Positions 17,631-24,862 of a stretch of 32,735 nucleotides of DNA are shown piece after piece; the stretch's first letter is position 1; each line of letters begins with the position of its first letter. The notes below the pieces were generated by a model. It saw nothing but the letters and a program-made list of their open reading frames with translations, was not told where the DNA came from and did not search any database. Source of the DNA: Phormidium sp. FACHB-1136 (lineage in GTDB: Bacteria; Cyanobacteriota; Cyanobacteriia; Phormidesmidales; Phormidesmidaceae). The DNA lies in contig NZ_JACJRS010000061.1 in assembly GCF_014697375.1 (NCBI RefSeq), forward strand, positions 1 to 32,735. Reading direction: 5' to 3'. The position numbers and the translations under genes are program-made.

Positions 17631-18181
17631 TGGAGGCACTCACACGGGTCATCCAACAGTGGACGCTACGACAGGGGGCCAACGCTCCCCTCGGTCAGCG
17701 CCTTGCCCAAGATCCCACCTACCGCCTCACCACCCTTGCGGAAGTTGCCCAGGCCGCTGAACTCGGCTTTCGGCTGGATGTCAACCGGGCCACCGTGGAT
17801 GATTGGCTACGGCTACCGGGGATCTCCATTCGGCAGGCCCAGGTCTTAGTCCACCTGCGCCAGAGCGGGGTAAGTTTCCATGCCCTAGAGGACGTGGCGG
17901 CAGCGCTGGGCGTCTCCCTACCAACCCTCCAGCCCCTCGCCCCCGTGCTCTCCTTCTACTACTACGATGACCTCAACCCCCTAGTCATTCGTCCGGTGGC
18001 CGTTAACCAAGCTACTCTCGCCGCCCTGGCCCAGATTCCTAACCTACCACCCGACCTAGCCCAGGCCATGCTGCACGAACGCCAGCAACGGGGGCCATAC
18101 CGCAGCATGGCCGACCTCCAACGTCGTCTTAACCTCCCCGCCGACACCATTGCCACCCTCATGCACTACCTGCGCTGTTAA
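17630..18181 (+). CDS. Helix-hairpin-helix protein (ComEA-like repeats)
   Basis: A 183-residue soluble protein with two helix-hairpin-helix units: VNRATVDDWLRLPGISIRQAQVLVHLR and VNQATLAALAQIPNLPPDLAQAMLHERQQRGPY. The V-N-x-A-(T/S) opening and the L-P-G-I hairpin are the ComEA/HhH_3 pattern for non-specific DNA binding. No signal peptide is seen, unlike secreted ComEA. A SHOCT-TM2 protein is coupled upstream, so the pair may act at the membrane on DNA or in protein scaffolding. Function is not established. Confidence 0.82.
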   Translation: MEALTRVIQQWTLRQGANAPLGQRLAQDPTYRLTTLAEVAQAAELGFRLDVNRATVDDWLRLPGISIRQAQVLVHLRQSGVSFHALEDVAAALGVSLPTLQPLAPVLSFYYYDDLNPLVIRPVAVNQATLAALAQIPNLPPDLAQAMLHERQQRGPYRSMADLQRRLNLPADTIATLMHYLRC

Positions 18182-18221
18182 GGTCATCCATAGCGCAGGT
18201 AGGCGATCTGTGTCGCTAGCC

Positions 18222-18854
18222 TTACTTGGTGCCAAACAGGCGATCCCCCGCATCGCCCAAACCGGGCAAAATGTAGCCCCGCTCGTCTAGTTTTTCGTCG
18301 ATGGCGGCGGTGTAGAGGGGTACGTCGGGGTGTTCGCGGTGGAAGTGGGCGATGCCCTCCGGCGCAGCCAGCAAACAGAGGAACCGCAGCGACCGAGGAT
18401 TGGCCTGCTTGAGGGGATACAGTGCCGCCACTGCCGTATTTCCCGTGGCAATCATCGGGTCTACCACCAGCACATCCCGGTCAGAAAGGTTGTCTGGCAC
18501 TTTGTAGAAGTACTCAATGACCCGCAAACTTTGGGGGTCGCGATACAGCCCAATGTGGCCCACCCGCGCCGAGGGCATCAGTCCCAAAATGCCGTCCAAA
18601 ATGCCCTGCCCCGCCCGCATAATCGACACCACCACCAGCTTTTTCTCTGGGGCCAACACTGGAGCCTGCATGGTGGCCATCGGGGTTTCAATGGTCTCCA
18701 ACTTCAACGGCAAATCCCGCGTCACCTCGTAGGCCATCAGCAAACTAATTTCCTTCAGCAGGGCGCGAAACTTGGCCGTACTGGTCTCCGCCCGCCGCAT
18801 TAGAGTGAGCTTGTGCTGAATCAGGGGATGGTCGATGAGATGGAGGTTGGACAT
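18222..18854 (-). CDS. upp: Uracil phosphoribosyltransferase, second copy (E. coli-like, URC6 candidate)
   Basis: A 210-residue UPRT starting [30 protein letters not shown], very similar in layout to E. coli Upp. The PRPP loop is [11 protein letters not shown], and the uracil-site end is [21 protein letters not shown] 18854 matches the family N-terminus. It differs from the copy at 8908. On the same strand upstream are URC4- and URC1-like genes. In yeast the UPRT Urc6 supplies UMP to the URC uracil-degradation route. This copy is therefore likely to be the catabolic one. That role is inferred from gene neighbourhood. Confidence 0.93.
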   Translation of the reverse strand: MSNLHLIDHPLIQHKLTLMRRAETSTAKFRALLKEISLLMAYEVTRDLPLKLETIETPMATMQAPVLAPEKKLVVVSIMRAGQGILDGILGLMPSARVGHIGLYRDPQSLRVIEYFYKVPDNLSDRDVLVVDPMIATGNTAVAALYPLKQANPRSLRFLCLLAAPEGIAHFHREHPDVPLYTAAIDEKLDERGYILPGLGDAGDRLFGTK

Positions 18855-18882
18855 AGAGCGTGGGGAGTAGGGAGTAGGGTTG

Positions 18883-18902
18883 GGGCGCACTGCGGTGCGC
18901 CC
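18883..18902. repeat. Dispersed GC-rich hairpin upstream of the second upp
   Basis: GGGCGCAC and GTGCGCCC form an 8-bp stem with a 4-nt loop, preceded by the short tandem GGGAGTA x2. Because it lies in the upp leader region it could affect expression, but it looks like a dispersed repeat. Confidence 0.55.
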
Positions 18903-19069
18903 GTACGGGGGGATTGTGGCATTTGGAAAGTCTGCATTCTAAACGGCATTCAGTCTGATCGGTAGGCTACAAGCCGTGTTTCCGCCGCATGGCACGCCCT
19001 TGGTCAAGCTGTCGTTTGGGCGGAGGAGTCGATACATCTATGGGTAAGCCCGTACTATCTATAAGAAAA

Positions 19070-19260
19070 TCCTAAGTTACAGGGCATCCAGGGCATCGGG
19101 TGTTTATGCTGAAACTTTCCACCTAAGATCCCATATTCGGCATTTAGGCTGAACTTTTTCCACCTAAGATCCCCCCAGGGGTATTTAGGCGGACAGATTT
19201 CTACCTAAGATCCCGTATCGGGGTATTAGGCGGAAAATTTCCCTCTAATAAAGAGTTAGA
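19070..19260. repeat. 41-bp palindromic tandem array (array A)
   Basis: CCTAAGATCC recurs at 19122, 19163 and 19204, exactly 41 bp apart. TTAGG recurs at 19144, 19185 and 19226, again 41 bp apart, with a degenerate TTATG at 19103. Each unit therefore holds CCTAA...TTAGG arms plus a partly complementary CCC...GGGG core, then a T-rich spacer. About three good and two degenerate units are seen. Units are contiguous, without unique spacers, so it is not CRISPR. It lies in a 573-bp gene-free stretch between upp and brnT. Confidence 0.8.
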
Positions 19261-19427
19261 CTGCAAGTCCTCGATGGGGACGGTACCTAGAAGTTGCCTA
19301 TGGGGCAACTATTCACCTCTCTCCCTTAAATGCTTGAATCCCTTGATCCTCGTTTGACAGAGGCAAAGATCGTGAGCCTATGCGCTGCGAGGTAGTTGCT
19401 CTAATGGAATATGCCTAACCTGAGTGG

Positions 19428-19453
19428 TTGTAGCTACGTTTTGTAGCTACAAT
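19428..19453 (+). promoter_or_regulatory. Promoter/operator of brnTA module 1
   Basis: The palindrome GTAGCTAC occurs twice (19430-19437 and 19443-19450), 13 bp apart. The -10-like TACAAT (19448-19453) overlaps the second copy. BrnTA modules are autorepressed by BrnA, so this is the likely operator. Confidence 0.55.
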
Positions 19454-19478
19454 TAGTTACTGGGATTGCCGTTCAGTT

Positions 19479-19754
19479 ATGGAATATGAATGGGATGAAG
19501 CAAAACGTCTGGTTAATCTCCGTAAGCATGGAGTAGATTTCATTGATGTTCCCGCCGTATTTGATGGCGATATCGTGACGGTTGAGGATGATCGTTATGA
19601 TTATGGAGAGCAACGTTTTGTCACATTCGGTTTGTTGCAAGGGCGTGTGATTGCCGTTGTCCATACAGAGCGTGAGGATTGCACTCGTATTATTTCTGCA
19701 AGAAAGGCGACGAAATATGAACAACGAACCTACTTCGAGCAACTCTCAAACTGA
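19479..19754 (+). CDS. brnT: BrnT-family ribonuclease toxin, module 1
   Basis: A 91-residue protein with the BrnT pattern: EWDEAKRLVNLRKHGVDF at the N-terminus, V-F-D-G-D, then RFVTFGLLQGRVIAVVHTE and RIISARKAT near the end. BrnT is a RelE-fold RNase that blocks translation and is neutralised by BrnA. Typical length is about 90 residues. The antitoxin start lies inside its 3' end (overlap 38 bp). The module is on the opposite strand to the flanking upp and urc4 genes, which suggests insertion. Confidence 0.9.
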   Translation: MEYEWDEAKRLVNLRKHGVDFIDVPAVFDGDIVTVEDDRYDYGEQRFVTFGLLQGRVIAVVHTEREDCTRIISARKATKYEQRTYFEQLSN

Positions 19755-19992
19755 TTGGCAAAGGTTGGATGCGATGAGCGATGAAGATATTGATTTATCG
19801 GATTGCCCAGAGATTACGCCAGAAATGTTTGCTAAGGCGGTAGTGCGGCGAGGTTTACCTGCTACAAAAGCCAAGGCTCAAGTCACGCTCCGTATTGATA
19901 GCGATGTGTTGGAGTGGTTTAAGTCTCATGGCCGAGGCTATCAAACTCAGATCAACCAATTGCTACGAGCTTATATGGAAGCACATCGATAG
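19717..19992 (+). CDS. brnA: BrnA-family antitoxin, module 1
   Basis: A 91-residue antitoxin starting MNNEPTSSNSQTDW, overlapping brnT by 38 bp in another frame. The central DEDIDLSDCPEITPEMFAKAVVRRG is the BrnA signature. The C-terminal ribbon-helix-helix (KAQVTLRIDSDVLEWFKSHGRGYQTQINQLLRAYM) binds DNA. An upstream ATG in frame exists at 19651, but it would lie deep within brnT. Its stop (19990-19992) directly abuts the frame of the PIN-toxin remnant. Confidence 0.88.
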   Translation: MNNEPTSSNSQTDWQRLDAMSDEDIDLSDCPEITPEMFAKAVVRRGLPATKAKAQVTLRIDSDVLEWFKSHGRGYQTQINQLLRAYMEAHR

Positions 19993-20109
19993 CTGTCATG
20001 TGATAGCGTAGCAACGTACAATATCCGAGATTTTGCAGGAATTGAACGATTTGGGGTTAGTGCCATTACCCCGGCAAACTTCCTGGAGTCTATTGGAGGA
20101 CTGTCATGA
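19993..20109 (+). pseudogene. C-terminal remnant of a PIN-domain (VapC-like) toxin
   Basis: A frame with no start encodes about 38 residues ending VATYNIRDFAGI...VSAITPANFLESIGGLS. The pattern T-x-N-x-(R/K)-D-F, then I-T-P-x-x-F-L, is the end of PIN-domain toxins. Its stop TGA overlaps the ATG of the next antitoxin (ATGA), as in an intact toxin-antitoxin operon. The 5' two-thirds are missing, and the fragment begins right at the brnA stop codon. The toxin is presumably dead, leaving an orphan antitoxin. Confidence 0.7.
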
Positions 20110-20351
20110 GCACACTAAGCATTCAGCTACCCGACTCCTTGTATAAAACCTTGCAGAGCCTTGCAGAGCAGGACGGGGTTTCGCTCGACCAGTTTATCGC
20201 CCTAGCAGTTGCCGAGAAAATTTCAGCCTTAACGACTGAAGGGTATTTACAGGAACGCGCAAGCCAGGGTGATCGAACAAAGTATGAGGCTGTGTTAGCC
20301 AAAGTCGCTGATGTTGAGCCAGAGTTGCATGACCAGTTGCCGCCAGCATAA
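20106..20351 (+). CDS. Ribbon-helix-helix antitoxin (orphan, formerly paired with a PIN toxin)
   Basis: An 81-residue Arc/CopG-type protein. STLSIQLPDSLYKTLQSLAEQDGVSLDQFIALAVAEKISAL is the ribbon-helix-helix. A toxin-binding tail follows (EGYLQERASQGDRTKYEAVLAKV). It resembles cyanobacterial HicB-annotated antitoxins paired with PIN toxins. The 4-nt overlap with the truncated PIN frame supports this pairing. Its stop codon lies inside the first attC-like element, as is usual for integron cassettes. With the toxin lost it may only act as a regulator. Confidence 0.85.
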   Translation: MSTLSIQLPDSLYKTLQSLAEQDGVSLDQFIALAVAEKISALTTEGYLQERASQGDRTKYEAVLAKVADVEPELHDQLPPA

Positions 20352-20433
20352 CAACCCCAATGCACGCCGACCACCGAGAGATTGTATGTGGGTATGAGGG
20401 ATCGTCTGCGTCCGGTGAGTGCGAACGTTAGCT
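20346..20433 (+). repeat. attC-like element 1
   Basis: The element begins GCATAAC and ends GTTAGCT, resembling the R'' (RYYYAAC) and R' (GTTRRRY) boxes imperfectly. It has about 75 bp of imperfect inverted sequence between. It shares GTCTGCGTCCGGTG with element 2. The antitoxin stop codon is inside its left box. This is the most degenerate of the four copies. Confidence 0.5.
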
Positions 20434-20474
20434 AGCTCCGTTTTTTGCGCAGGATATACAGAGCGGCTATCTGC

Positions 20475-20509
20475 TTTGAATTTTGAATTTTGAATTTTGA
20501 ACTTTGAAT
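20475..20509. repeat. Heptanucleotide tandem repeat (TTTGAAT-type, five units)
   Basis: TTTGAAT x3, TTTGAAC, TTTGAAT. It is the same STRR heptamer as at 1170-1197 and lies at the 3' end of the urc4 gene. Confidence 0.85.
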
Positions 20510-20520
20510 TCCCAACCACC

Positions 20521-21801
20521 CTAAAAAACCGTGCCATCACTCGCCAGTGTAATCGGTGGCCCACCGTGGGGGCGTTTTTCGGCGGCGATGGCACGACCAG
20601 CGGCCCAGGTGCCGCCTTGCAAAATTTTCACCAGAGGCAACTCTGTGGCGGATTGGTGCAATTGTTGCCGCAGGAGATCCGCTAGGTCATCCAGCAGGCA
20701 GAGGGTGAGGGCGCGCCATTCCACAATCAGGGGCGAGTTGGGGGGATGGGCGATTTCCATGTCGGTGGGGTCTTTGAGGCTGAGGACGCCGCTATCGAGG
20801 AACAGTCCGCCGTTGCGATATTCCGCCAGTCCAGTGAGTTGATCCAGGTTGGTGATGGTGAGGCCCAGGTCTTGCAGGGGTTCCAACAAAGAATAGGTGA
20901 GCCACTGGGAGAGCTTGTGGAACGGGACCAACTGGCTCCCCAGGCCCGTATCCGGCAGTTGGGGATGGAGCCATACGTCGCCCAGGTTGACGCCGCCCAG
21001 GGTGGTGCGTCCCGGCCAGATAGGGCCAAGTCCTTGCAGGACGGTGTGCAGTACCGTGACCGCTGAGAGGGTTTGATCCTCGGACTGACTCAGCCAATAG
21101 TCCACCAGATTTCCAGGGCGAGGATGGGTATCACCGAAGAGGTGGGGCTGCTGTTGCAGGGCTTGGCCTAGGGTTTGCAGCAGCGAAACCCGACCCTCTA
21201 GGCCCAACAGCGGGTTTTCGGGGCTGACTTGAAAAGCGTCACCGAGTCGTTCGGGAGTAAGTTGACTGAGGCCGAGGGCATCCGCCTGCCAGGGGTGATC
21301 GGGTTGGCTGGAAAAAAGCCCCTGCACAAAGCTGTGGAAGCTGGCGATGGCTAAGCCTTCCGACCGTTGGAAGACTTTCCCTGTGCCCGGTTCAGCATAG
21401 CGCCAGGTGGCTCCGGCCCCGGCATCGAGCAGCACACTCGTTACCGCCAGATCGATTTTGATCCGCGCTTGTTCGAGGGGATCGATCTGGGATAAGCCAG
21501 GCTCCAGGGTCGCTAACCGAGAAACGCCATCCACCTCAAAATGTCGCCAGCGAGAATGGAAGGGCACATCGCCCTCGGGATAGGTTTGCTCCATCAGCCG
21601 CTGCACATAGTCTGCCGCTGTGGGTAGGGCGTCTGGATGTAATCGAAAGTGGTGTAGCTGATCCGCCTCGGCCAGGGCATAGAGCATCCGACAGCGCTCG
21701 CGGATGGCCTGGGGACTTTGCAGATAGGCGACGACCTCGGCGGATTGGGTTAGATCGGTCTCAGTTGTATAGGCGGTGTTTTCCGTTGCGGTTTGCATCA
21801 A
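20521..21801 (-). CDS. URC4/Urg3-family protein (DUF1688), uracil catabolism
   Basis: A 426-residue protein matching the URC4 (DUF1688) family. Recognisable segments include LQSPQAIRERCRMLYALAEADQLHHF, HSRWRHFEVDG, DLAVTSVLLDAGAG and GSQLVPFHKLSQWLTYSLLEP; the C-terminus ends KRPHGGPPITLASDGTVF. In Lachancea kluyveri URC4 is required, with URC1 and the UPRT URC6, for growth on uracil as nitrogen source. The biochemical step is not fully defined. A URC1-like gene lies upstream on the same strand, separated by a Uma2 gene. The start may be ATG 21801 or 21798. Length is typical. Confidence 0.9.
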   Translation of the reverse strand: MMQTATENTAYTTETDLTQSAEVVAYLQSPQAIRERCRMLYALAEADQLHHFRLHPDALPTAADYVQRLMEQTYPEGDVPFHSRWRHFEVDGVSRLATLEPGLSQIDPLEQARIKIDLAVTSVLLDAGAGATWRYAEPGTGKVFQRSEGLAIASFHSFVQGLFSSQPDHPWQADALGLSQLTPERLGDAFQVSPENPLLGLEGRVSLLQTLGQALQQQPHLFGDTHPRPGNLVDYWLSQSEDQTLSAVTVLHTVLQGLGPIWPGRTTLGGVNLGDVWLHPQLPDTGLGSQLVPFHKLSQWLTYSLLEPLQDLGLTITNLDQLTGLAEYRNGGLFLDSGVLSLKDPTDMEIAHPPNSPLIVEWRALTLCLLDDLADLLRQQLHQSATELPLVKILQGGTWAAGRAIAAEKRPHGGPPITLASDGTVF

Positions 21802-21866
21802 TACCGTCCTTATGCACAGTAACGATTCTCGTGGCCCACCCTGCGGGAAGCAAGCTACACCCCCAG

Positions 21867-21890
21867 CCCCTCTCCCAGGAAGGAGAGGGG
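21867..21890. repeat. Dispersed GC-rich hairpin (CCCCTCTCC type)
   Basis: CCCCTCTCC and GGAGAGGGG form a 9-bp stem with a 6-nt loop in the urc4 upstream region. It has the same core as 3454-3476. Confidence 0.6.
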
Positions 21891-21939
21891 AGCCGGAGAG
21901 GAGCCTGGAAATTGGCGATCTTAGACATGACGGGTTCGG

Positions 21940-22521
21940 CTACAGCAGGAGGTAGCGCAGATTTACCGTCACCTCTGGGCACTGGAGGGGTGCCCGTTGG
22001 TCATCGGCTCCCAGGATGTGCTCTTGTTGGTAGGTGCCCCCTTGGGGATCTTGCAGCACGATCATCTGTCGCTGGGGCAGGTCGATAATCCAGTATTCGG
22101 GGATGCCTGCTTTGGCGTAGATGGCGGCTTTGTGGGTGCGGTCGCGGGTAAGCGTTGCATCGGCCACTTCGATCAGCAGCAGGATGTCTTGGGGGCTGGG
22201 GTGCCGATCTCGGTAGCGGTTTGGGTCTGGGCGAACGATGGCAAAATCTGGCTCTGGCTCTGACCCTGGGGCCAGGGTAACGGGAAGCTGCACCCGTACC
22301 TTGGCCCGCTGGGCAAACAGCGCCTTCAGGTAGTCGCCGCCATCGTCAATGCGGGAGGCATGGGGTGGGTTCTGCGGTACCATCTCGACGATTTGCCCCT
22401 CCAACAACTCCACCCGATCCTCCGACGACAAAATGCCCGCCCCCAACATCCGGTGATAGTCCTCCACCGTCCATTGCTTGAGGGTCAAATCCCTCACACT
22501 CTGGGGAAATACCTGCACCAT
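21940..22521 (-). CDS. Uma2-family (DUF820) putative endonuclease
   Basis: A 193-residue protein of the Uma2/DUF820 family, a PD-(D/E)XK-fold group expanded in cyanobacteria. Typical features are MTVEDYHRM-like WTVEDYHRMLGAGILSSEDRVELLEGQIVEM, PEPDFAIVR (metal-binding Asp), LLLIEVADATL (Glu) and KAAIYAKAGIPEYWIIDLPQRQM with the Lys. Catalytic residues appear intact. It lies 29 bp downstream of urc1, so the two may be co-transcribed, but family members are scattered and a role in uracil catabolism is unlikely. Confidence 0.9.
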   Translation of the reverse strand: MVQVFPQSVRDLTLKQWTVEDYHRMLGAGILSSEDRVELLEGQIVEMVPQNPPHASRIDDGGDYLKALFAQRAKVRVQLPVTLAPGSEPEPDFAIVRPDPNRYRDRHPSPQDILLLIEVADATLTRDRTHKAAIYAKAGIPEYWIIDLPQRQMIVLQDPQGGTYQQEHILGADDQRAPLQCPEVTVNLRYLLL

Positions 22522-22550
22522 GGGACGTTCTCCTGTTGCCGACCATTCTG

Positions 22551-23876
22551 CTATTCTGCCAGCCCCCGGCCCTTCACCTGGGCGAGGCTTTCCTCGGTGA
22601 GCACTCCGGTATTTGTATAGTAGCCCGCCGCTTTTTTGGCCTCAATTTCCACCTGGGCATCGGGGGGGATAAGCTCTGGCGGAATGGGCACACGGGTGAC
22701 GATTTCGATGCCGGAGCGCACCACGGCGTTGTACTTCAGGTCGCTCATGGAAATGAAGCGGTCGATGCGGGTGATGCCCAGCCAGTGCAGCACGTCAGGC
22801 ATCAGTTCTTGGAAGCGCATATCCTGCACCCCGGCCACGCATTCGGTGCGGGCAAAGTAGGCATCGGCGCGGTCGCCGCCTTCCTGGCGTTTGCGGGCGT
22901 TGTAGACCAGGAATTTCGTCACTTCCCCCAGGGCGCGACCTTCTTTGCGGAAGTAGACGATCAGCCCTGCGCCGCCCTGCTGGGCGGTTTGCACACATTC
23001 CTCAATGCCGTGGACGAGGTAAGGGCGACAGGTGCAAATATCGGAACCAAACACATCGGAGCCGTTGCATTCGTCGTGGACGCGCACGGTCAGCGGTCGG
23101 CTGGGGTCGGTGATGGCCGCGATATCCCCTAAAAAGTACAGGGTGATGCCGCCGATGGGGGGCAAAAATACCTGTAAATCTGGGCGCGTCACCAGTTCTG
23201 GGAACATGCCCCCGGTTTGCTCAAACAGGGCATAGCGCAGGTCGTCTTCGCTCACCCCTAGGCGCTGGGCTACTCCGGGTAAGTACCACACGGGTTCCAC
23301 GGCGGCCTTGGTCACCACCAGGTCGCCCCCCGGTTTCATAATCTCGCCATCCTCCACCAGCCGCCCCTGGCGCACCGCCTCGTTAAGCTCCGGCATTTGA
23401 ATGTGGGCGCGGGTGATGGCAATGCTGGGCCGAATGTCGATACCCTGCTCCAGCCACGGCTGATACACCTCCCCCACCATCGCCCCAAAGGGATCGAGGG
23501 AGACAATCTTGCTGGGGTCGGCCCAACTGGGATAGGGGCCAAGGGTCACCGCTGGGGAGGTATTGGTCAGGTCGGGGCGATGGTCGGGCTGGAGCACACC
23601 ACTGGCCACCGCCAAGGCCCGATACACCGCATAGGATCCCGAATGGGTGCCGATCACATTGCGCTGGCTGGGGTCGCTGACGGTTGCCACAATCGGGCCA
23701 CGCTTCAGCGGATCGGCCTCGCCCCAGTGAATGGGCTTGCCCTGCTGCCCCGAACGGCTAGGGTGCGACGTGAGGACAATGTGGCGACGTTTGTTCCTGG
23801 CCCAAGCGTTTTCCTCTGGAGTGGGAACGTTTGGCCTGGGACTGTTGACAGCGGCGGCACCATTTAGCTCGACCAT
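22551..23876 (-). CDS. URC1-type GTP-cyclohydrolase-II-like protein, uracil catabolism
   Basis: A 441-residue protein with an N-terminal region of about 230 residues unlike RibA, followed by a RibA-like domain. The zinc ligands C270, C281 and C283 are in HDECNGSDVFGSDICTC. The catalytic loop is YFRKEGRALGE with R314. This arrangement is that of URC1 in the yeast URC pathway, where it is needed for uracil breakdown and is distinct from riboflavin synthesis. The nearby URC4 and UPRT genes support this reading over a second ribA. The leader (23877 onward) has no obvious regulatory motif. Confidence 0.9.
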   Translation of the reverse strand: MVELNGAAAVNSPRPNVPTPEENAWARNKRRHIVLTSHPSRSGQQGKPIHWGEADPLKRGPIVATVSDPSQRNVIGTHSGSYAVYRALAVASGVLQPDHRPDLTNTSPAVTLGPYPSWADPSKIVSLDPFGAMVGEVYQPWLEQGIDIRPSIAITRAHIQMPELNEAVRQGRLVEDGEIMKPGGDLVVTKAAVEPVWYLPGVAQRLGVSEDDLRYALFEQTGGMFPELVTRPDLQVFLPPIGGITLYFLGDIAAITDPSRPLTVRVHDECNGSDVFGSDICTCRPYLVHGIEECVQTAQQGGAGLIVYFRKEGRALGEVTKFLVYNARKRQEGGDRADAYFARTECVAGVQDMRFQELMPDVLHWLGITRIDRFISMSDLKYNAVVRSGIEIVTRVPIPPELIPPDAQVEIEAKKAAGYYTNTGVLTEESLAQVKGRGLAE

Positions 23877-24082
23877 AGATACCTCGTTTTAAACCAGCGG
23901 TTCAAAGACTGAAGCCAACTACTGTCGCATACCTCGCCCAAGGAAAAAAGCTCATCCGCAACAGACGACCACAATGCTTTTCCGTAGCAGTGGGCCGGAG
24001 TAGCGTGTAGGAGGGATTGGATTAGCCCCGGTTGCAAGACATTAAAGCCTGATCTGTGGATTGCGGTGCCCTAGCTAAAGGT
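23877..24082. other. Spacer upstream of urc1
   Basis: No gene or clear promoter motif is seen. It leads directly into the 42-bp palindromic array. Confidence 0.5.
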
Positions 24083-24290
24083 TGGCTAACCCCGACAGGA
24101 GGGGGATTATCCGTCAAAAGTGCTGGATAACACCCTAGATTACGATGCTTAACTGTCAAAAGTGCTGGATAACACCCCGAAACCACGGTGTTATCCAGCA
24201 AAAATGATTATTAATTCCTTAAGATTCGGGTATTATCCCGTAGATCTGGCGGATAATACTCTGCATAGTGGGGGTTATCCATCGGATCTG
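24083..24290. repeat. 42-bp palindromic tandem array (array B)
   Basis: GGATAA-type left arms start at 24125, 24167 and 24251 (degenerate copies at 24084 and 24209). TTATCC-type right arms end at 24112, 24196, 24238 and 24280 (degenerate at 24154). All positions fall on a 42-bp grid. The best unit has the exact 10-bp inverted repeat GGATAACACC (24167-24176)/GGTGTTATCC (24187-24196). About five units are present. GTCAAAAGTGCT precedes two of them. Spacers are not unique, so it is not CRISPR. The layout parallels array A but the arm sequences differ. Confidence 0.82.
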
Positions 24291-24323
24291 ACGCTTAATA
24301 CATAGTTAGCCCCCAGTCCCCGC

Positions 24324-24662
24324 CTATCGCCGCTTAGGTTTAGTACGCCTGTTTGTAGCCCTGTTTGTGGGTGTTTTTGTGGCTACAGGTTGGACGGTTG
24401 GGGAATTCAACCCCCTGTTAGTAGCGGGGGGCTTGTCTTCTGTGTCTACAATTGTGGAAATCTGTACACACGCCTTGAGTGCTGCAAGCTCATCTTCAAG
24501 TTTGGAAACCCTTGCTGACAGGTCAGGCTGAGGGCTGGTGTGAAGTGAACGCCAACACAAGGACTCAACTACCCCCGTCAAGGTCTGGCCAGTGGATTCA
24601 GCACGGGTGCGGAGGGCATCGAGGAGGTCTGGGCTAAGCCGAAAGTGGACGGATTGTTTCAT
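24324..24662 (-). CDS. Ribbon-helix-helix-like protein with basic tail
   Basis: A 112-residue protein. Residues 3-36 (QSVHFRLSPDLLDALRTRAESTGQTLTGVVESLCWRSL) fit a ribbon-helix-helix DNA-binding domain. A short coiled coil (ARVSKLEDELAALKACV) follows, then a Thr/Asn/Lys/Arg-rich tail ending RTKPKRR. Such proteins resemble plasmid copy-control or relaxosome accessory proteins, but none is recognised. No toxin gene lies next to it. Iteron-like TGTAGCC repeats lie upstream, and copies of two of the same repeats are found inside its own coding region. Confidence 0.65.
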   Translation of the reverse strand: MKQSVHFRLSPDLLDALRTRAESTGQTLTGVVESLCWRSLHTSPQPDLSARVSKLEDELAALKACVQISTIVDTEDKPPATNRGLNSPTVQPVATKTPTNRATNRRTKPKRR

Positions 24663-24679
24663 CGTGGAACCCCATGAAA

Positions 24680-24743
24680 TCTGTGTCTACATTGTAGCCC
24701 AGTTGTGCCACATGTAGCCCTGATTGTGTGCATCTATGTAGCC
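24680..24743. repeat. Iteron-like TGTAGCC repeats upstream of the RHH gene
   Basis: TGTAGCC occurs at 24693, 24713 and 24737. TGTAGCCCTGATTGTG (24713-24728) is repeated with one mismatch inside the gene at 24354-24369. TCTGTGTCTACA (24680-24691) is repeated exactly at 24439-24450. The upstream set sits in the leader and is a likely binding region for the RHH protein. Confidence 0.55.
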
Positions 24744-24862
24744 ACGTTTTTCTGTTTCGGTGGCTGAAACCTTTGGTGTGCAAGGGTTGTGAATTGGGCA
24801 CCGTATTACAGACGGTGCCAACATATAGCCCCCGATAGCCAGCGTCCCCCGGCAAGCCGTTC

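Noticed and set aside
18960..19060. Degenerate attC-like site before array A
   Set aside because: Only a GTTTGGGC box preceded by CTTGGTC is seen; no matching left box or paired arms.
19070..19260. CRISPR array
   Set aside because: The 41-bp units are contiguous palindromes without unique spacers, and no cas genes are present; the same holds for 24083-24290.
22551..23876. Riboflavin-pathway ribA
   Set aside because: The long N-terminal extension and the URC4/UPRT neighbours fit URC1 better than RibA.
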